Shown: positions 8,494 through 16,756 of the stretch, one piece after another
Numbering within the stretch: the stretch's first letter is position 1
Layout: each line of letters opens with the position of its first letter
Assembly (NCBI GenBank): GCA_026671195.1
Contig: JAPOHD010000007.1
Span: forward strand, 186,001-250,000
From: Draconibacterium aestuarii
Lineage (GTDB): Bacteria; Bacteroidota; Bacteroidia; Bacteroidales; Prolixibacteraceae
Length of the DNA stretch: 64,000 bases
Direction: 5' to 3'
Translations under genes and position numbers: made by a program
The notes under the pieces: model-generated
What the model was told of the DNA's origin: nothing
Database searches by the model: none
Seen by the model: the letters and a program-made list of their open reading frames with translations, nothing else

Positions 8494-9789
8494 ATGAATT
8501 TAAACGTGCGCTATTTTCAGGAATACAGTCACCGGGGGGGCAAATCGCCAATTTCTTTGTCGTGTGCAAACAAGTTATTTATTCCTGTATTCATTCTTTT
8601 CATAATTTTTTCCTGCCAGAAAGAAGAAAAACAGATTAGTTACTACGGAGATATTAATATTTCAAATCAGACAGAGCTGGATGATTTTGCCCAAAAGGAT
8701 TACGAAGAAATTTGTGGAAACTTAACAATATATCATGATGCAAATGATTCTTTGGCGGTACATATTGGTTATTTATCATCATTAAATAGTATACGAAGAA
8801 TTGAGGGAAATCTGAGTATCATCAGTACAGAAATAAATTCATTGAATGGATTGGAAAACCTGGAATATGTTGGCGGTAAATTACTGATAGAAGATAACCA
8901 GTATTTAAAAACTTTTAGTGGATTACAGAATTTGAAACACGTTGGCAGCCTGGCATTTTCAGGAAATACGCACGTTCGTTCATTCGATAATTTTGAACAC
9001 CTTGAATCGATAGACAGCAGTATCGTTATTCGAAATACATACCTTGAAAAGATTACTGAATTTGAAAATATCTCAGAATTAAAAGGAGACGTTGTACTTG
9101 AAAATAATAGCTTCCTCAGTAACCTTTCAGGTCTTAATAATATTGAAAGTATTGGAAGAGACCTGATCATCTCAAAAACGGCTGCGAAATCGGGTTTGAA
9201 CGGATTTATAAACCTAAAAACGATTGGAGGAGATTTTTCAATATCAGGTGATACAAAACTTTCGGATACAACCTTCCGGAACCTCACGACAGTAAACGGG
9301 TATTTTGAATTAAAAAGTAGCGGCATTACAAATGTTGATGGATTTGTAAGTTTAAAGGAAACCGGAGGTGTAATTTTGACGCACATGGAAGAAGTAACCG
9401 GATTTTCAAACCTGCAGTATGTTAGGGGTGATTTTATTCTTAACTGGAACCTTTTTCTGAACAGCCTGGAGGGATTAAATAATCTAAAAACCATTGAAGG
9501 ACTTTTATGGTTTAATTTTAATTACGAGTTGTATGATATTGACGGACTTGAAGGCCTTGAATCGATAGGAGGACTGGACATAAACAATACGCCGCTTGGG
9601 AATCTTAACGGGTTCGAAAACCTTAAAGAAATAAACGGGGATATATTAGTAATATCAATGTCTCTTAAGGATTATTGTGGGATTAAAAATGCCCTTTTAA
9701 ATTTTCAGTACGATTTCCGAATCAACAACACTCTAATTTCGGTACCTGAGTTTTTAGAAACACTTGAAGAAAACTGTCCGTCTGAATGA
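8494..9789 (+). CDS. L-domain / leucine-rich-repeat-like lipoprotein of unknown function
   Basis: A 431-residue protein with a lipobox (FIIFSC, Cys41) after a hydrophobic core, so it is probably anchored to the outer membrane. The mature part is a run of about ten repeats of roughly 24 residues with the pattern GL.NL..IGG.L.I..N, the signature of receptor-L-domain or LRR-like solenoids that usually bind ligands. The 24 residues before the signal core are unusually long. They are encoded across a run of seven Gs (8534-8540), so slippage there would shift the frame before the signal peptide; a TTG at the SLSCANK position could be an alternative start. It lies 92 bases after the symporter, probably co-oriented rather than functionally linked. 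No enzyme motif is visible. Confidence 0.75.
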   Translation: MNLNVRYFQEYSHRGGKSPISLSCANKLFIPVFILFIIFSCQKEEKQISYYGDINISNQTELDDFAQKDYEEICGNLTIYHDANDSLAVHIGYLSSLNSIRRIEGNLSIISTEINSLNGLENLEYVGGKLLIEDNQYLKTFSGLQNLKHVGSLAFSGNTHVRSFDNFEHLESIDSSIVIRNTYLEKITEFENISELKGDVVLENNSFLSNLSGLNNIESIGRDLIISKTAAKSGLNGFINLKTIGGDFSISGDTKLSDTTFRNLTTVNGYFELKSSGITNVDGFVSLKETGGVILTHMEEVTGFSNLQYVRGDFILNWNLFLNSLEGLNNLKTIEGLLWFNFNYELYDIDGLEGLESIGGLDINNTPLGNLNGFENLKEINGDILVISMSLKDYCGIKNALLNFQYDFRINNTLISVPEFLETLEENCPSE

Positions 9790-9837
9790 AGAAGGATGGT
9801 GCACTGAAACACTTCTATTTTCATCTTTCTAAAATTT

Positions 9838-11334
9838 TCATCTTTTAGTAGTGCAACCTACATCCGGCACATATAAATCTTGGGCTTTTTCGGCCGTCAT
9901 ATCGGTTTGTGGAGGTGCCTCATTGTGCTCATTTCTCATTATCAACAATGCCCTTTTCACTATTTGGGGAAAGTCCGCCGCCACATCATTTTCTTCTCCT
10001 ATGTCTTCTGAGAGTTTGTACAGTTCAACAGCCGAATCCGGACTATTTTTTACTGCTTTCCACTGGTCCATCAAAACTGCCTGCTCTAGTGTTTCTTTAA
10101 GAACACCGTACGGCGGCTGCCGTTCATAGTCAGCATTTTCCCAATACAAAAAATCATGATTATCCTGCACGCCTTTCCCTAATAATGTCGGCAAATACGA
10201 TATCCCGTCTATCTTCTCCGGAAGAAATGTTTTGGCATTGGCAAGTTCGGCCAGGGTTGGTAAAACATCAGGAAAATACAGCACATGATCGTTTTTGCTT
10301 TCCGGTTGAATATGTCCCGGCCAACGCGCTATCATTGGAACACGAATACCTCCCTCGTAGAACGAACCTTTTAAACCTTTTAGCGGGCCGTTGGCTTTAA
10401 AAAATTCAGGATCTGGCAGCGGGCCATACGCAGCACCATTATCTGATGTAAAAATAACCAGTGTTTTTTCATCAATATTCAACTCTCGTATAAGTTGCAT
10501 TAATTGGCCAATTCCTTTATCCATGTGCGTAATCATGGCGGCCATTGTTGCCCTGGGTTCAGCGGGCAGAGCATAACCATCGCGCCAATGAGGAATCGGA
10601 TGTTCTTCAAACTTTCCAAGGTATAACTTCATCGACTCCTCAGGAACAACAAACTCGTGATGCGGGATTGCTATAGGCAGGTACAAAAAGAACGGTTCAT
10701 TTTGATTATTTCGTACAAAGTCAAATGCTTTCTCCATTATTAAATCGTGCGAGTAAACACCACAATTGTTATTTGCATTTTCGGGAATGCAATATTTTTC
10801 CTCATTCTGCCATAAAAATTCGGGATAATAAAACTGGGCATGTAACTGGTGCAGATATCCAAAAAACTCATCAAAACCTTTTTTATTCGGAGTTCCGGCG
10901 GTTCCGGTTTCTCCCAATCCCCATTTCCCAAACAATCCGGTTTTGTATCCTGCTTTTTTAAAAATGTCGGCAACAGTAATATCAGCTTCCTGAAGTGAAA
11001 CACCACCACCGTTTCCGCGAACCGAAGTGTGACCGGTGTGCGTACCAGTCATTAAGGTAGAACGTGCAGGGGCACACAACGAACATCCGGCATAAGCTTG
11101 TGTAAATATCATTCCTTCCGTTGCCATCTTATCAATATTCGGCGTTTGGATTAACTGCTGACCGTAACATCCCAGATGTCCGTATCCCAGATCATCGGCC
11201 ATAATAAAAATAATATTCGGATTTTGTTCCTCTTTTTGATCAACTTGACATCCGGCTATCACAAAGATCGATAGGACTACAATACTTATCCGATTGCAAA
11301 TACGGACAACTGATAAATGTTTTAAAATACTCAT
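9838..11334 (-). CDS. S1-family sulfatase lipoprotein (formylglycine type)
   Basis: A 498-residue sulfatase of the alkaline-phosphatase superfamily that hydrolyses sulfate esters on glycans. The lipobox VIAGC (Cys29) points to lipidation. The metal-binding start MADDLGYG is at 45-52. The catalytic signature CAPARSTLMTG is at 87-97, with Cys87 the residue converted to formylglycine. NGAAYGP and the PNI..MA..G region are also typical. It is a Cys-type enzyme, so it needs a sulfatase-maturing radical-SAM enzyme, which is not in this window. It is the last gene of the 24872-9838 minus-strand run, 53 bases after the BNR protein, and converges on the L-domain gene. Its presence suggests that the target glycan is sulfated; which sulfate it removes cannot be told. 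Confidence 0.93.
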   Translation of the reverse strand: MSILKHLSVVRICNRISIVVLSIFVIAGCQVDQKEEQNPNIIFIMADDLGYGHLGCYGQQLIQTPNIDKMATEGMIFTQAYAGCSLCAPARSTLMTGTHTGHTSVRGNGGGVSLQEADITVADIFKKAGYKTGLFGKWGLGETGTAGTPNKKGFDEFFGYLHQLHAQFYYPEFLWQNEEKYCIPENANNNCGVYSHDLIMEKAFDFVRNNQNEPFFLYLPIAIPHHEFVVPEESMKLYLGKFEEHPIPHWRDGYALPAEPRATMAAMITHMDKGIGQLMQLIRELNIDEKTLVIFTSDNGAAYGPLPDPEFFKANGPLKGLKGSFYEGGIRVPMIARWPGHIQPESKNDHVLYFPDVLPTLAELANAKTFLPEKIDGISYLPTLLGKGVQDNHDFLYWENADYERQPPYGVLKETLEQAVLMDQWKAVKNSPDSAVELYKLSEDIGEENDVAADFPQIVKRALLIMRNEHNEAPPQTDMTAEKAQDLYVPDVGCTTKR

Positions 11335-11387
11335 AACAAACTATATAAATCATTCCTTAACGACGAGGCCGGTATAAATTAATGTGG

Positions 11388-12509
11388 TTACGGAATACTA
11401 TCACCATATACCCATCCAAGGTGAAGTCGCGTAATCTGAATGGTTTCCAACCCATTTGATTGTTTTCTGTTTCCGGCACAGTGCCCAAGCAAAACATAAT
11501 CTTCAACAAAATCAATCGCAGTGTAACAATACCAGCCATCCGGGTTACTTTCAAGAGTTTTGGTGTTTATCCAGGTTTTCCCTTCATCTTTTGAAATAGC
11601 AAGGTTAAATGGTGTTCTTTTCCCGCCATTTTTTTGTTCTTCATAATTATTATTCCAAACAAGTAATAAATCATCAGTTTGAGGTATTCGTTTAATCGAA
11701 GCGGGAGAAAGTGGAGATTTGATATTGCTTGGTTCTACAGGTGTCCAGGTTTCACAATTATCCGTAGAATAGGATATGTATTGTGTTCCAGCATCCGTAC
11801 GGCAAAAAAGCAGGATACGATTGTTGGAGAGCTCTATTATCCCCGGCTCCTGCAATTTTATATTGGCCTTGTTGGGAACATGCATGCTTTCTTTCCATGA
11901 CTCACCATTATCGTCGGAATAGTAGCAACTGATTATGCCGGTGTCAAACTTCCTATTTTCAGGTGTATTGTGCTGAGAAACAGGCAAAACTATACGTCCA
12001 TTCTCCAACTGTACAGCTCTGTCATTATTCAAAACGTAATACCCGGGGACATCAATACACGGCTTTGCATTACTCCATGTTTTGGCCTCATCGGTCGATA
12101 TGCGCATCATTGGAAGACAATCTGTTCCCGAGTTTTTCCGAAGATAAAACAGGGCAATTCTGCCATCGTTTAACCTCAACAACGAAACCGACATGATATT
12201 CATATTACCTTCATTGGCAACAACCTCCATATCTGTATTGCTCCAGGTTTTTCCCTGATCTTCTGAATACCGGCTTACTAAATGTGCTGTAGCATGGTCA
12301 CCGGCTCCTCCTGTAAATTTTGTATATACGAATAAAAGACGACCGTCTTTCAAATGAATAAAATCACCTTCGCTGTTTCGGGGATTACCGGGAGTTGGTT
12401 CAAGTCTTAGCACAATTTCCTTACCTGTTTCTTTTGTCTTTGTGATATGCATGATATTGCACCCCAGGAAGAGCACCACAATCAAAAGATATAAAAATGG
12501 ATTTTTCAT
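11388..12509 (-). CDS. BNR/Asp-box (sialidase-superfamily) lipoprotein
   Basis: A 373-residue six-bladed-propeller protein with a lipobox LFLGC (Cys17). Five Asp-boxes are readable: SEDQGKTW, STDEAKTW, SDDNGESW, STDNCETW and SKDEGKTW. An Arg early in the mature part (TPGNPRNSEGD) fits a position used by exo-sialidases, and FCRTDAGTQYISYS resembles another conserved Arg region. This makes it a BNR_2/GH33-like protein. Many relatives are annotated exo-alpha-sialidase without proof, and the gene neighbours (sulfatase, PHP protein) do not point to sialic acid specifically. I would call it a sialidase-fold glycosidase or lyase of unknown substrate. Confidence 0.78.
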   Translation of the reverse strand: MKNPFLYLLIVVLFLGCNIMHITKTKETGKEIVLRLEPTPGNPRNSEGDFIHLKDGRLLFVYTKFTGGAGDHATAHLVSRYSEDQGKTWSNTDMEVVANEGNMNIMSVSLLRLNDGRIALFYLRKNSGTDCLPMMRISTDEAKTWSNAKPCIDVPGYYVLNNDRAVQLENGRIVLPVSQHNTPENRKFDTGIISCYYSDDNGESWKESMHVPNKANIKLQEPGIIELSNNRILLFCRTDAGTQYISYSTDNCETWTPVEPSNIKSPLSPASIKRIPQTDDLLLVWNNNYEEQKNGGKRTPFNLAISKDEGKTWINTKTLESNPDGWYCYTAIDFVEDYVLLGHCAGNRKQSNGLETIQITRLHLGWVYGDSIP

Positions 12510-12544
12510 ATAATAAGTAAATGACTAACAGTTCATTCAGCGTT

Positions 12545-13531
12545 CTACAGATAAATAGGATTTGTCCATGCAGTATTACCATCATAATCTGTCACTTCGC
12601 ACCTTACCCACTTCGGCTTTTTCTTGCTCAGATCCCACTCGGCATTCTGTAAACTTTTTCCATCCTCAGCCATAAAAACTTTACCATTCCCGGCACCACT
12701 TACCCTAAATGCAATTTTTTTAGCTGAAGAACATTCTATTTTTATTTTCATATCCTCACTCAAATGGTAGTCGTTAATTACAGGACCTTTAGTAGCATAA
12801 AAACAGCCATTCCCGATTGCCTCGAGTATACTTCTATCGTCTAATTTGGCAGCCTTTATCATAGTCCAGGCCTTACCTACCTCTGAACTCCGGTGTACAT
12901 CATCAGTTGCCAATCCCGTCAAAACATGTCCTTTATTCAACATCTGATCCCAATATACTTCTGCGTTACTACTATGGGCCCCTTTACAACCATCGTTATA
13001 CACTTCCAATCCAAGATATCCCGATACTTCCGTCATTTCAACATAAGTATGCCCTGTCCACCAGGGATGTGCATAAAAAACCTTTGCCCCTTTACTTTTT
13101 ACATCATCGATCATCTCTTGTGCCGACAACTCTTCCTTGTACTCATACGGATGTGGCAATCCATATGCAAGAAGATGATGTGTTGGGGCCCCTGAATAGG
13201 TTTTTGGATGAAACTCCATACTACTCAGTGCTAAAAAATTCTTGTCTGAATAACCGGATAAATCATTGGTTGTTCGGTGATCGGTAACTGCCACAACATT
13301 AAACCCCAAATCTCGATATTGTTTTAAACGTGTTGGCACATCCACATCTCCATCACTATTCGTGGTATGTACATGCAAGGCAGCCTTATACCATTTCCCT
13401 TTTGTCTCAAAAGGGTTGGTTAATGTATTTTTATTTGCAGGATTTTCTTTTACCTCATGTGCAAAAACATTTGGTACAATTGTAGATACTGCCGATATTC
13501 CTGCCAATCTAAAAAAATTACGTCTTCTCAT
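12545..13531 (-). CDS. Tat-exported PHP-domain metal-dependent hydrolase (CehA/McbA-like)
   Basis: A 328-residue protein with a twin-arginine signal (MRRRNFFRLAG) followed by a PHP phosphoesterase domain. Metal-binding motifs are HVH at 53-55 (ALHVHTTNSDGD) and TDH at 83-85, with later histidines in FYAHPWW and ATDDVH. A short beta-rich tail follows. PHP enzymes of the CehA/McbA type are periplasmic metal hydrolases that cleave phosphate or carboxyl ester bonds. Tat export agrees with loading of metal ions before secretion. It lies between the propeller/toroid gene and the BNR gene; its role in the glycan pathway is unknown. Confidence 0.83.
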   Translation of the reverse strand: MRRRNFFRLAGISAVSTIVPNVFAHEVKENPANKNTLTNPFETKGKWYKAALHVHTTNSDGDVDVPTRLKQYRDLGFNVVAVTDHRTTNDLSGYSDKNFLALSSMEFHPKTYSGAPTHHLLAYGLPHPYEYKEELSAQEMIDDVKSKGAKVFYAHPWWTGHTYVEMTEVSGYLGLEVYNDGCKGAHSSNAEVYWDQMLNKGHVLTGLATDDVHRSSEVGKAWTMIKAAKLDDRSILEAIGNGCFYATKGPVINDYHLSEDMKIKIECSSAKKIAFRVSGAGNGKVFMAEDGKSLQNAEWDLSKKKPKWVRCEVTDYDGNTAWTNPIYL

Positions 13532-13579
13532 TTTGAATTTCTTTTAGGATATTGTCATTCTATTTTATTGATACTAATA

Positions 13580-15718
13580 TTAGTCAAATAAATTGTAATA
13601 TCTCCCCATCCAATAGGGCAACAGAAAATAGGTTCCGCTTCTCTCCTCCATACCGTTCGCACCTGTATCGAATTGGCGGGGATTTGTATTCCAGCGCCAA
13701 ATACCACTTTCCGGAGTTGGAATTGGCTGTGTTGCCTGTCTTTTATTCGACCGATCGCTCAACCTGTCTTCCTGTAAATCCCAACGGTGACTATTTAACA
13801 TTGTCCAATTGATTAGATCAACAGGATATTGTTGGAGTTCTTCAAGTGCAATATGCAAATCACAATTTCTATTCAGTGCAATACTTGTAATGATGTTCCA
13901 AACCGGCATTCTGTCTGGTTGAGATACAGCCCAGGTTCGTTCCAGACTTTTTTTATACGTCGACCAATACTTATCTTGTTTTGCATAACGGTACAGGCTG
14001 TAATAAGAGAAATAAGTTAAAATATCGTCGGAATGACTATTTTCAAAAGGTCCGTACATTTTAGTCTGCAGCGAATTTGCAGCATAGCCGTGTTCATCAA
14101 TTAAATAGTGATAAGTTTTTTCAAACTTCGGATTACCTGTAATATAGTATGCTGCCTTTAAAAATGAAAGGATCTCAAGAGAGTAGAGACCTTTTTCATA
14201 AATCCAGTTTGCTGAATGATTTATTGAATCAGGATGCCAAACTCCCCACCTGGTTGGTTCACCATCGTAATCAATTAAATGAAAATCATTATCAATGATG
14301 TGGTTCATGGTTCGTTCTACCAGGTTCCTGATTCTTATCTTTTGATCATCGTCGGCCACCAGATCATAAAAAAGAGAAATAGCCAGCATGTGTCCCACAA
14401 TTTCGTCAGAGCTGGTATCGTCGAGCCATTGCCAGTTTTTGTCAGGAGATGGACGCCAAACCTTTGGATGTGGTGATTTAGATTGCAGCACACTATCGGT
14501 AGTAAGTGCATATGATCTTGCAGGAAGTCCCGGAATCCCGGTCACTGTTTCGAGTCTTTCCAAAGCTTCAAAAGTACGCATCGCGTATTCCCTGGCTTCC
14601 GGTTCTTTTGTTACTGCATACCTAAAGCACTCTGCAATAAGATAAGTTGCCGTCCACAAGCCATCATTATCCTGGTTTATTGTTTTGCTTGTCGACAAGT
14701 CTCCCGGAACGGATAGACGGGAAGCATTAACCAAACCGCGGCGGTTGTGTCGTTTTTGTACAACTTCCTCATAAATTGCCGCTTTTTGTTCCAGTGTCAT
14801 TTCCACATTCCGGAGCAGACTAATTCCTTTTGGTGTTGCCACCCAAACAGTGTGATCGTCAATTACAAGTACATCATTAACTTTATCATCGGGCAACCAT
14901 CTTTTCCCTAAATAATAATGCCAGGTTGAATCTTTCTTAATCAGCCCTTTATCGGTTCCCATCCAAAGCGCTTTGCCTGATGGATGAATAGTGGTTACCG
15001 GTCCGTACGGGAATCCGTCGGCACCCCGCCAAATCCAATGATTTCCTGCGCCGGAAATACACCCAACCGAATACATACTACCATAAATTATGTCGTTTCC
15101 ATTTTTTTGTTCGGCCAAACTAAAATACGTTCTTTTATTTCCGCTTGCCATCAGGTTATCGTCAAGATTTAACCATATTCCGTTTGCCCGCCTATACAAA
15201 CCATCGTTTGTCGCAAGCCACATTTCATCATCCTTACCTTGTTGTATGGCGGAAACACGAGCTCCTTTTGCAATTTTAGTATCTGTCCATTTTTCATCGT
15301 AAGTCAGCAATCCGTTTGTGGTACCAACATATAGTGTAGTTCCTGTTTTTAACAACGATAAGATTGTATCATGTTTGGCGCTTTCAGGCAAATAAATTCG
15401 TGTTCCAAAATCACTTCGTATTTCATTTTCGGCAGCAAGCCAGATGTGATTATTTTCATCCATACAAGCCGTTCTCCAGTTCTTTCCATTGGTTTTTCCC
15501 TGCCACTCCTTATTCTGCTTTGTATAAATACCATTACTACTTACCACAACTATCTCCCCATCAATATGAAAAAGTTTGATAACATTTTCACCTGATTCAT
15601 CAGGTAATTCTATATCAGATTTTATCTCCTGAAAATAGGTTTTGGTTTCTATTTGAGCACGGGCGGAGTTGGTTGCAAGTACAATTAAAAGAATAAATAT
15701 CAGGTCTTTAAAATTCAT
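13580..15718 (-). CDS. Secreted beta-propeller + alpha/alpha-toroid-like protein (paralogue 1 of 4)
   Basis: A 712-residue protein starting at the ATG at 15718, which gives a clean Sec signal ending NSARAQ; the frame runs back to 15751. Residues up to about 330 form a Reg_prop-like propeller with repeated blades such as LWMGTDKGL and VWVATPKGISLL. The C-terminal half is helical and shares motifs with the proteins at 40348, 42648 and 59128: DNDGLWTATYL, FRYAVT, DTSSDEIVGHM, IDYDGEPTRWGVWHP and the terminal LPYWMGRYYNLFD. Reg_prop blades normally occur in hybrid two-component sensors, but no membrane helix, kinase or DNA-binding part follows. The toroid-like half suggests a glycoside hydrolase or lyase fold, but I know of no characterised member. 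It follows the atypical DapA-like gene. Confidence 0.72.
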   Translation of the reverse strand: MNFKDLIFILLIVLATNSARAQIETKTYFQEIKSDIELPDESGENVIKLFHIDGEIVVVSSNGIYTKQNKEWQGKTNGKNWRTACMDENNHIWLAAENEIRSDFGTRIYLPESAKHDTILSLLKTGTTLYVGTTNGLLTYDEKWTDTKIAKGARVSAIQQGKDDEMWLATNDGLYRRANGIWLNLDDNLMASGNKRTYFSLAEQKNGNDIIYGSMYSVGCISGAGNHWIWRGADGFPYGPVTTIHPSGKALWMGTDKGLIKKDSTWHYYLGKRWLPDDKVNDVLVIDDHTVWVATPKGISLLRNVEMTLEQKAAIYEEVVQKRHNRRGLVNASRLSVPGDLSTSKTINQDNDGLWTATYLIAECFRYAVTKEPEAREYAMRTFEALERLETVTGIPGLPARSYALTTDSVLQSKSPHPKVWRPSPDKNWQWLDDTSSDEIVGHMLAISLFYDLVADDDQKIRIRNLVERTMNHIIDNDFHLIDYDGEPTRWGVWHPDSINHSANWIYEKGLYSLEILSFLKAAYYITGNPKFEKTYHYLIDEHGYAANSLQTKMYGPFENSHSDDILTYFSYYSLYRYAKQDKYWSTYKKSLERTWAVSQPDRMPVWNIITSIALNRNCDLHIALEELQQYPVDLINWTMLNSHRWDLQEDRLSDRSNKRQATQPIPTPESGIWRWNTNPRQFDTGANGMEERSGTYFLLPYWMGRYYNLFD

Positions 15719-15789
15719 AGTAAGATTTAAGTTTTTCTTTTGCAAAGCCATTGATTTCTGTTATTTCATAAGCAGTTGGTTATTTTTTA

Positions 15790-16698
15790 TCACTTGATTT
15801 TTAAGCTGTTTTCTATCTCAATAATTTTATCAATTAACCTGTCGGCTATCTCCTCGTGTACTCTGTCGAACTTAAAAATGGGTTTCCGAACATTTGGAGT
15901 TGGATAAATACCCTGTTTGAATAACAAGCGTTTAAAAAAATGAATGGAAATATCGAGGTGCTGGTTTGAAAATGCCAATACGGGTAGAATCTCATGGAAA
16001 AGCTTTTCTGCTTCACCTGTTCTTCCCTCCATAAAGTTTCTGTAAATGGTGGTATAAATACGATGCATTCCGGTGGGCATAAAAGCATGCACACCCCGTT
16101 TTAGTCCCTCTATCATTTGTGTAACAGCCCAACCTCCGCTAACATTTAACCGTCCCTGCGTTAGTTCCAGAATTCGGGAATATTTTACCCCTGCCGGTAC
16201 CGTTTCAATTTTCAGGCAACGAAAAGCATCTACTTCCTCAAACAAGCTACAAATCAATTCATCAGGCAAGCCATAACCCGACGCATCCCAATCCTGCAGC
16301 ATTATCATTTCGGGGTTGGTTTCTGCCAGAGAATAAAAGTGTCGTTTGAATTGTTGTTCACTTTCGAATGGAATTTGAAAAAGTACATTGTTACCCCCCA
16401 ACTGAATGTACTCTTTCAGCAGCTTTTTACTTCTGCTCTCATTGGTTTCGCCGGCACCGGCAATTACCGGCACTTTATTGCCGGCAAGCTCCAGAACCGT
16501 TGCAACCATTTTGATACGCTCAGATTCCGTTAACTTGTACACTTCTGATGCCATTGCAGGCACCAGAAATCCGGCAACTCCGGCTGTTAGGGCATAATCT
16601 ACATTTTTTTTCAATGCCTTTAAATCAACGGAATTGTCATTCAAAAATGGAGTATTAAGAACTGATACAATACCGTGTAAAGGATATAGCTCCTTCAT
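15790..16698 (-). CDS. Atypical DapA/NanA-superfamily (class I aldolase) protein
   Basis: A 302-residue protein of the dihydrodipicolinate synthase/N-acetylneuraminate lyase superfamily, whose members form a Schiff base between a lysine and a 2-oxo acid. The lysine is kept (Lys163 in CLKIETVP). Two hallmarks are not: the GTTGE loop is replaced by VPAMASE (46-52), and the YNxP motif with the proton-relay Tyr is replaced by MLQDWDASGYG (133-143). It has no signal peptide. It lies between the GH20/GH67-like gene and the propeller/toroid gene. It probably cleaves or makes a 2-keto-3-deoxy acid, but the changed active site makes the reaction unsure. Confidence 0.8.
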   Translation of the reverse strand: MKELYPLHGIVSVLNTPFLNDNSVDLKALKKNVDYALTAGVAGFLVPAMASEVYKLTESERIKMVATVLELAGNKVPVIAGAGETNESRSKKLLKEYIQLGGNNVLFQIPFESEQQFKRHFYSLAETNPEMIMLQDWDASGYGLPDELICSLFEEVDAFRCLKIETVPAGVKYSRILELTQGRLNVSGGWAVTQMIEGLKRGVHAFMPTGMHRIYTTIYRNFMEGRTGEAEKLFHEILPVLAFSNQHLDISIHFFKRLLFKQGIYPTPNVRKPIFKFDRVHEEIADRLIDKIIEIENSLKIK

Positions 16699-16756
16699 TT
16701 TTTATTGAATTATCAGAAATGCAAATTCATTTGTTTTTATATCGTTGTTTACCAAC

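Noticed and set aside
8769-9494. A 241-codon open frame antisense to the L-domain lipoprotein gene
   Set aside because: It mirrors the repeat gene on the other strand, has no plausible ribosome site or known domain, and is explained by codon bias of the sense repeats.
9790-9837. A bidirectional terminator between the convergent L-domain and sulfatase genes
   Set aside because: No stem with a T run was found; only a short repeated AAGATGAAAA-like sequence is visible.
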